Source of the DNA: a virus | Strand: one strand, 5' to 3' | Length of the DNA stretch: 37,843 bases | Virus record (IMG/VR): IMGVR_UViG_3300025646_000133 | Coordinates: 1 to 37,843 of that record | Part shown: piece by piece, positions 32,905-37,843 of the stretch | Position numbering within the stretch: position 1 is the first letter of the stretch | Layout of the letters: the number at the start of each line of letters is the position of its first letter | Made by a program: the position numbers and the translations under genes | The notes under the pieces: model-generated | Databases searched by the model: none | What the model was told of the DNA's origin: nothing | The model's input: the letters and a program-made list of their open reading frames with translations, nothing else

Positions 32905-33488
32905 TGTCAACAAATGAAGAATTGGCTAAAGAGTTAGAAAAACTCATGCACGAATTAGGTGATGATCTTTTGGATGAGGTGTTCGAGATAGAACTTGATG
33001 GACTTCCTATTAAGGAACTTGACGAGGCTATCATGTCTGGCGACCACCAAATTCCTTTACGATATGAAAAAATATCAGAAGACGCTATTGATCCCGTTTA
33101 TAACTATTCATCAGATTCTGGATTTGATCTTCATTCAACTCAAGATTTGAAAATAAGTGGATTTGGAAGATTCTTGGTTCCAACTGGAATTAAGTTGGAT
33201 ATTCCCGAAGGATATGAAATCCAAATAAGGAGTAAAAGTGGGTTAGCAATGAATCACGGTTTGATGGTATTAAATAGTCCTGGAACTGTCGATCAAGGTT
33301 ATGATGGTGAAATCAAAGTAATTGTTTTTAATACAAATCCTTCAACAATCGAAATCAAAACAGGTCAAAAGATTGCACAAGCAGTATTATGTCCGGTTGT
33401 CTGTGGTAAGTGGGTAAATCTAATTTCAGTAGAAGAAATAAATGAAAAAGAACGTGGAGAAAATGGATTTGGGTCTACAGGAATCTAA
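32904..33488 (+). CDS. dut: dUTPase (dUTP diphosphatase)
   Basis: 194 residues. All five trimeric dUTPase motifs are present: I SDSGFDL (71-76), II RSKSGLA (109-115), III GTVDQGYDGEI (127-137), IV GQKIAQAVL (154-162) and V RGENGFGSTG (184-193). It hydrolyses dUTP to dUMP, keeping uracil out of phage DNA and supplying dTMP synthesis. An acidic N-terminal extension of about 48 residues (EELAKELEKLMHELGDDLLD) is unusual for the family and may contact a partner. The HAD gene starts 47 nt before its stop, within motif V. Confidence 0.95.
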   Translation: MSTNEELAKELEKLMHELGDDLLDEVFEIELDGLPIKELDEAIMSGDHQIPLRYEKISEDAIDPVYNYSSDSGFDLHSTQDLKISGFGRFLVPTGIKLDIPEGYEIQIRSKSGLAMNHGLMVLNSPGTVDQGYDGEIKVIVFNTNPSTIEIKTGQKIAQAVLCPVVCGKWVNLISVEEINEKERGENGFGSTGI

Positions 33489-33882
33489 TACTAATGGGAA
33501 TGCTGTAAGTCCCGTCTTACCTGATGGTAAAAAAAACTATCTTATTGATATTGATGGTACTATAACTGAGGATGTACCAAATGAAGAACCGTGGAGAATG
33601 GAAACTTGTCTACCCTATTCGGGTTCGGTTGATACCATAAATGACTGGTATACTGAGGGTCATATAATTACATTTTTTACTTCAAGAACTGAAGATCATC
33701 GTAAGGTTACTGAAGAATGGTTACAAAAACATGGATACTTTTATCATAACTTACTAATGAATAAACCTCGTGGTGGAAACTATCATTGGATAGATAATCA
33801 CATTGTAAGAGCTACTCGATATGAAGGTAAATGGACTAAAATGACCATACAAAAACATAATATAGAAATATTTGAAAAATGA
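33442..33882 (+). CDS. HAD-superfamily phosphatase
   Basis: 146 residues. NYLIDIDGTIT (D36, D38) is HAD motif I and HIITFFTSRTEDHR (T80 or S81) is motif II. The C-terminal MNKPRGGNYHWIDNH segment supplies Lys and paired polar/acidic residues in place of motifs III and IV. There is no cap, so it is a small C0-type member acting on a macromolecule or a nucleotide. The reading frame opens at 33442 inside the dUTPase gene; no ATG follows motif I's upstream Pro/Asn linker, so it starts at 33442 or 33463. The overlap with dUTPase (up to 47 nt) suggests coupled translation. It overlaps the next gene by 4 nt. Confidence 0.7.
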   Translation: MKKNVEKMDLGLQESNTNGNAVSPVLPDGKKNYLIDIDGTITEDVPNEEPWRMETCLPYSGSVDTINDWYTEGHIITFFTSRTEDHRKVTEEWLQKHGYFYHNLLMNKPRGGNYHWIDNHIVRATRYEGKWTKMTIQKHNIEIFEK

Positions 33883-35297
33883 TTACTATAGGATTTTCAA
33901 CGAGACAGGACAACCCATCATATATAAGTTACATACAAAAAACTTGTATGTATAAAGAAGTACAAGTAATACAAAAAATCAACAATGGGGAAAAATCATT
34001 ATCTCAAGTATACAATGAAATAATAAATGAATCCAATCATGATATTGTAGTTCTTTTACACGATGACCTGGAATTTGACACAAAGAATTGGGGAGATAAA
34101 CTTTTGAAAACATTTGATAAAAATCCTGATTTTTCAATATTCGGATTGGCAGGTAGTAAGTTTTTGAGTCAAACCTCTACTTGGTGGGATGTACGTGCAA
34201 CTATGTACGGTATTGTCAACCATAAACACGAGGGGAAAAAATGGACTAGCACTTATTCACCAGATAATGGACAAAAAGCAGAAGAGGTTGCCCTTGTTGA
34301 TGGTTTGTTTATTGCATTTGACAAAACAAAAATCAAACACAATTTTGACGAAACAATCGATGGATTTCATTTTTATGATTTAGGATTTTGTATTCCAAAC
34401 TTTTTGGATGGTGTCAAAATCGGTGTGACAAATATGGTAAGGGTAACTCACCTTTCTATAGGACAAACGAATGAACAATGGGAAATTAATAGACAAAAAT
34501 TTGCTTATAAATATCAATCAAAATTACCAATCAATATTCTCCCACAGGATCAAAATGAAACATTTATTTTCTGTCACGATCAAAAATTAATTTTAGAGTT
34601 CGAGGAAACTAAGAAATTTCACAGTTTATACAACTACACTTATGTTTTTTTAGGCGCTAAATCCGTCGATGAAATTTCTCACTTAAATAATCTGATTGTT
34701 GCTAGAGATTTGGAACACAATTTGGAACAATATCCCTTATTCACATCTTTTACGGGTTGGTATGCCCTATGGAAAAATGGTTTGATCAAAACCAAATATG
34801 TAAACATGTTCGAATATGATGTACTTTTGGATCCCTACATTGATCAACAACACGCCCAATTCTATGAACAAAATATTGAGATGATTGGATACGTAGCATT
34901 TCCAATCAACCATTTTCAATTTATCGCCAACAAAAATTGGGTTGAGTATATTTTACCAGCAATTAAAGAGGTCTACAATCATGACTTACCACAATATTTT
35001 GCTAGATTAGTTCAAAAAAACCCACAATCAATTTGGTCATCAACGTCTAATACAACGTTTCGGTCTGATATTTTTGATGAATATATGAAATGGTTTGAAC
35101 CATTAATTCCTTATCTGAAAGATACAAAAACCTGTGGTCATGCTCATGAGAGGTCAATTACTTTTTTTGCTCACATGAGAAAGAAAAAACAACTTATTAC
35201 ACAAGGATTACTTAAACACCTTCAGTTGGATTCTCATAAAACCCAAGGACATGCTGTAAACATGGACGATTCTTTGAGGACGTTAATGGCAAAGTAA
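33879..35297 (+). CDS. Two-domain glycosyltransferase: GT2-like plus DUF4422-like
   Basis: 472 residues. Residues 1-230 are a GT-A domain: IGFSTRQDNPSYISYIQ, SLSQVYNEIIN, then IVVLLHDDLEF with H61-D62-D63 as metal motif, and VALVDGLFIAFDK as the acceptor side. From about 245, FTSFTGWYALWKNGLIKTKY and VNMFEYDVLLDPYI, with a late GHAHERSITFF, resemble the DUF4422 glycosyltransferase pattern, where the host-like E-R near the end is conserved. It may make two linkages. It overlaps the HAD gene by 4 nt and the next gene starts 1 nt after its stop. Confidence 0.75.
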   Translation: MITIGFSTRQDNPSYISYIQKTCMYKEVQVIQKINNGEKSLSQVYNEIINESNHDIVVLLHDDLEFDTKNWGDKLLKTFDKNPDFSIFGLAGSKFLSQTSTWWDVRATMYGIVNHKHEGKKWTSTYSPDNGQKAEEVALVDGLFIAFDKTKIKHNFDETIDGFHFYDLGFCIPNFLDGVKIGVTNMVRVTHLSIGQTNEQWEINRQKFAYKYQSKLPINILPQDQNETFIFCHDQKLILEFEETKKFHSLYNYTYVFLGAKSVDEISHLNNLIVARDLEHNLEQYPLFTSFTGWYALWKNGLIKTKYVNMFEYDVLLDPYIDQQHAQFYEQNIEMIGYVAFPINHFQFIANKNWVEYILPAIKEVYNHDLPQYFARLVQKNPQSIWSSTSNTTFRSDIFDEYMKWFEPLIPYLKDTKTCGHAHERSITFFAHMRKKKQLITQGLLKHLQLDSHKTQGHAVNMDDSLRTLMAK

Positions 35298-35298
35298 A

Positions 35299-35955
35299 AT
35301 GAAATACGTTAGTTATAGTTTGTGGGGAACTAACGAATTGTACACTAAAGGTGCGATTGTAAATTCAGTTCAGATAAAAGAATTATATCCTGAATGGCAA
35401 GGAATTTTCTATTACGATAATTCAGTCCCCAAAGAGATCATTGATGAAATTCAGAATAATGGTTCTTTAGTTATCAATATGGATGGTGTAAAACACGGTC
35501 CATTTTGGAGATTTTTTGCGGCTGACATTGATGATTGTGAGTATGTAATTTTCAGAGATTGTGATTCAAGGTTGAGTCAACGAGAAGTAGATGCCGTAAA
35601 CGATTGGATCCTATCTAAAAAATCTCTACACGTGATGAGAGATCATCCAGCACACAGAATACCTTTCGGTAATAATTCTATTGGGATTTTAGCTGGAATG
35701 TGGGGAATAAAAGGTAATGTAATTCCGTTTACTCAACAAATTGAAAGATTCTGTAAGGATAAAGAACTCAAGTATGGTTTGGATCAAACTTTTTTAAAGA
35801 CAATCTATCAAATCTTTCAAGAGGATATGTTAGAACATGATGATTTCTTTTCAGGGAAACCATTCCCAACACCACGTACAGATTACCGTTTTGTCGGTGA
35901 ACGTATAAACCCTGACGGAACTCCAACAACAAACGATTGGATGGCATTACAATAA
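35299..35955 (+). CDS. DxD-type glycosyltransferase
   Basis: 218 residues. KYVSYSLWGTNELYTKGAIV is the first strand-helix. CEYVIFRDCDSRLS (D87-C-D89) is a classical DxD metal site. LHVMRDHPAHRIPFGNNSIGI and KYGLDQTFLKTIY follow as acceptor and late acidic motifs. The GT-A fold is clear; the sub-family is unsure (GT8-like is possible). The next gene may start inside its end at 35937, but 35967, beyond its stop, is preferred. Confidence 0.75.
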   Translation: MKYVSYSLWGTNELYTKGAIVNSVQIKELYPEWQGIFYYDNSVPKEIIDEIQNNGSLVINMDGVKHGPFWRFFAADIDDCEYVIFRDCDSRLSQREVDAVNDWILSKKSLHVMRDHPAHRIPFGNNSIGILAGMWGIKGNVIPFTQQIERFCKDKELKYGLDQTFLKTIYQIFQEDMLEHDDFFSGKPFPTPRTDYRFVGERINPDGTPTTNDWMALQ

Positions 35956-35966
35956 TACTACAAGTT

Positions 35967-36695
35967 ATGACTATAGATTACTCAATAGTTAGTACCAACG
36001 AGAACCCTACTTACAAGGATTTTTGGGAAGTTGTAAAACCAGTATGGATTCACCATGTGAAAATCAACCCGATTTTAGTAAATATCGGTGACTCCGATGA
36101 TATCATAGACCACGGAGATTATGTAATATTCAATATAAAAAAAATAGATGGTGTAGACACAGGATTTCAATCACAAATTTCAAGGTTATGGGTGACGAAA
36201 TTTTTTCAAGATAAGGTCTGTTTAACTTCAGATATTGACATGTTACCTATGAGTGAAAAATACTTCAAGGATTCAGTTCGAAACTTCAATGACGACACAT
36301 TAGTCATCTACAGTTCAGATGCGTATAATTCTGTGAAAAACAGATATCCTATGTGTTACAATACTGCAAAAGGAAAAACTTTTACTGAAGTCTTAGAATT
36401 GGACAAGTTCAAAAATTTCAAAGATTTTTGTGAAACATTACTTAATAGAAAACAAGGATGGGACACCGATGAATTATTTTTGGGTGAATCGATAAATAAA
36501 TTTCATGATCAAAGTAAAATTATAAAACTAAACCGAGGTTGGTCTTCAGGACAAGCAGATAAAAGAATTGATAGAATATCATGGAAATTTGATAAGGAAA
36601 AAATACATGAGTATATTGATTCACATCTACTTAGACCTTACAGCAGTAAGAAATCAGAAATTGATCAGTTAATTTTATTATTAACACAAAAATGA
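35967..36695 (+). CDS. DxD-type glycosyltransferase
   Basis: 242 residues from ATG 35967 (TIDYSIVSTNENPTYKDFW). An in-frame ATG at 35937 would add ten residues but lies within the previous gene. FQSQISRLWVTKFF and VCLTSDIDMLPMSE (D89-I-D91) form the donor-binding and metal site; QGWDTDELFLGE is the late acidic motif. This order (D-x-D, then D-T-D-E) fits small GT-A enzymes of capsule and LPS loci. It overlaps the exostosin-like gene by 4 nt. Confidence 0.75.
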   Translation: MTIDYSIVSTNENPTYKDFWEVVKPVWIHHVKINPILVNIGDSDDIIDHGDYVIFNIKKIDGVDTGFQSQISRLWVTKFFQDKVCLTSDIDMLPMSEKYFKDSVRNFNDDTLVIYSSDAYNSVKNRYPMCYNTAKGKTFTEVLELDKFKNFKDFCETLLNRKQGWDTDELFLGESINKFHDQSKIIKLNRGWSSGQADKRIDRISWKFDKEKIHEYIDSHLLRPYSSKKSEIDQLILLLTQK

Positions 36696-37486
36696 ATATT
36701 ATTCAAATGAATAAATTTTCGAAATTACACGATGAAAATCGTGTTATTTTTTGTAAAATTGATAATATACTACAGGATTTTATAAGAGTTTCAAACTTAC
36801 CCTACAATGTAGTTATGTTGGTGATGAATGGTGACAATCCATTTACGGATAATATTCTTAGAAACAAACCACATAATGTTAAACATATTTTTGCAACAAA
36901 TTCTACCGTATATAATGAATCTGTGACACCAATACCCATTGGGATTGAAAACTCAGTATCATGTAAAAGAGAAGGTCATGGTAGTATTATACAGGGAGTG
37001 TTCGAAAAATTACCTTTTCTAGAAAATCCCCCTGATGACACCCCCAAAAACAAGGAAGATTTTCTATACTCAAACTTCAATACACACACCAACCTAAGTT
37101 TTAGAAATCCAGTAAAACAAGTAAGTCTCGACACCCCCCACATCAATTGGGAATATGGCGTGTCCTATAATCAGTTTGTTAGTCAGATAAAAAATCATAA
37201 AGCAACATTATCTCCACGAGGAAATGGTATAGAATGTATTAGAACCTATGAGGTTTTGTACTTGAATGAAATACCAGTATGTATTGGTGACAGGGGTGAG
37301 TACAATGCGATTATTGAGGGGATTTATAAATTTCTACCAATTGTCTTTATTGATAATTTGGATTACCTTAGGGATATCAAATATATTGATTCTGAGATAA
37401 AAAAAGTTCAAAATAACAGTAGGGAACTTTTGGACTTTGAATATTGGGAAAATAGAATAATTGAAACGGTAAAAAAAGTTTTATGA
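36692..37486 (+). CDS. Exostosin-like glycosyltransferase (GT47-type)
   Basis: 264 residues. ATLSPRGNGIECIRTYEVLY followed by LNEIPVCIGDRGEYNAI and IYKFLPIVFIDNLDYL is the ordered C-terminal half of exostosin-like proteins: the Ser-Pro-Arg-Gly-Asn donor turn, the Arg-x-x-Glu step and a late Pro-(I/V)-V-F-I-D strand. The N-terminal half (PYNVVMLVMNGDN, VTPIPIGIENS) is typical of this group too. It probably adds a sugar in a chain; the sugar is unknown. Start by ATGA overlap with the previous gene, and the next gene starts within its stop. Confidence 0.8.
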   Translation: MNIIQMNKFSKLHDENRVIFCKIDNILQDFIRVSNLPYNVVMLVMNGDNPFTDNILRNKPHNVKHIFATNSTVYNESVTPIPIGIENSVSCKREGHGSIIQGVFEKLPFLENPPDDTPKNKEDFLYSNFNTHTNLSFRNPVKQVSLDTPHINWEYGVSYNQFVSQIKNHKATLSPRGNGIECIRTYEVLYLNEIPVCIGDRGEYNAIIEGIYKFLPIVFIDNLDYLRDIKYIDSEIKKVQNNSRELLDFEYWENRIIETVKKVL

Positions 37487-37843
37487 GTATGAGTCAAATA
37501 GCTGTTTGGGGTATAGATTATCTACCAAAAATTCTTGTTGATATAGTTGGAGAAAAAGGTCTCAAAATTGACTCGGTGGAATCTGAGGAAACAGTAAAAA
37601 ATCATGATGTAATATTCTTTTTTCAAGAATCAAATTTAACCACCGAGGGTTTGTTTGATACAACCAAACTCTATGAGATGGTTGAGATGTGGGGGTATTG
37701 TTTCGAAAACGGTATTCCAGTTGAGAATAAAACTTTTATTCTTTGTTGTGATTTGAATCCAGGTGATACCAAAAAAATTCATGAGATCCTAAATCCAATG
37801 AATATAAATGTGTGTTACTTACCGATTCACAATACAAACTTAA
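37483..37843 (+). CDS. UDP-glucose/GDP-mannose dehydrogenase-like protein, C-terminus cut by window edge
   Basis: The reading frame opens at 37483 (ATGA overlap) and runs to the window end, 120 residues without a stop. IAVWGIDYLPKILVDIVGE stands where such dehydrogenases have a GxGYVG nucleotide-binding loop, and KNHDVIFFFQESN, TKLYEMVEM, KTFILCCDLNPGDTKKIHEI and MNINVCYLPIHN follow in the family order (acidic-strand, STVPPGT-like, PE-F-like). The key glycines are missing and a segment of about 60 residues is shorter than usual, so NAD binding may be altered or lost. It would supply uronic acid for the operon if active. Confidence 0.5.
   Translation, partial: MSMSQIAVWGIDYLPKILVDIVGEKGLKIDSVESEETVKNHDVIFFFQESNLTTEGLFDTTKLYEMVEMWGYCFENGIPVENKTFILCCDLNPGDTKKIHEILNPMNINVCYLPIHNTNL

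Noticed and set aside
33442-33488. Frameshifted single dUTPase-HAD gene
   Set aside because: dUTPase motif V and its stop are intact and the HAD frame has its own ATG; a coding overlap explains it.
1-37843. tRNA genes, integrase, insertion sequences or origin
   Set aside because: No cloverleaf, recombinase motif, terminal repeat pair or iteron cluster could be supported by reading.

Overview
The window is a stretch of a large tailed (contractile-tail, T4-like) phage genome. The evidence is a T4-type family B DNA polymerase, a tail sheath protein, gp13-, gp14- and gp15-like neck/tail-completion proteins, dUTPase, a SNF2-type helicase, very large modular fibre proteins, dense gene packing with 1-8 nt overlaps, frequent strand switches and no metabolic or ribosomal host genes. 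Base composition is AT-rich. Most start codons have A-rich upstream sequence and no clear Shine-Dalgarno. Together with one TAnnTTTG-like box before the GT60 gene, this hints at a Bacteroidota host; that is an inference, not a demonstration.

Layout. 1-672 (-) is a left-truncated HAD-like phosphatase. 721-5736 holds the tail sheath (-), a tiny ribbon-helix-helix-like gene (+) and the gp15/gp14-like pair (-). 5758-10571 (+) carries a SNF2 helicase, an unusual Mn-type superoxide dismutase fused to a putative Mrr-like nuclease domain, the gp13-like neck protein and a small unknown. 10512-13355 (-) is the DNA polymerase, whose 3' end overlaps the previous gene antisense. 13454-13855 (-) is a small possible baseplate/fibre protein.

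13882-19593 (-) is an uninterrupted six-gene glycosylation operon: a GT60-like polypeptide GlcNAc-transferase, a GT25 enzyme, two lysyl-hydroxylase-type GT domains, a CmcI-like methyltransferase, and a YibB/HtrL-GT fusion. 19644-28352 (-) is a fibre cassette. It has three giant proteins with Thr/Pro/Ser-rich mucin-like linkers, LamG-like jelly rolls, a DUF642-like domain and a complete trypsin-like protease domain, followed by a smaller fibre/whisker-type protein.

28393-30938 (+) is a run of five small virion- or morphogenesis-type genes, one with a WYL-like domain. 30990-37843 (+) is a second glycosylation operon (GT-B enzyme, GT2/DUF4422-like fusion, two DxD glycosyltransferases, an exostosin-like enzyme and a UDP-glucose-dehydrogenase-like partial gene). 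Interleaved in it are a DEDD exonuclease, dUTPase and a HAD phosphatase.

How it fits together. A heptamer TATTTAT, always in the orientation of the gene, stands 12-77 nt before nearly every transcription-unit start on both strands; it is the best candidate for a phage-specific (probably late) promoter element. The two glycosylation operons beside mucin-like fibre proteins suggest a phage-encoded O-glycosylation system acting on its own fibres. No tRNA, CRISPR array, integrase or insertion sequence was seen. There is no gene-free stretch longer than 100 bases.
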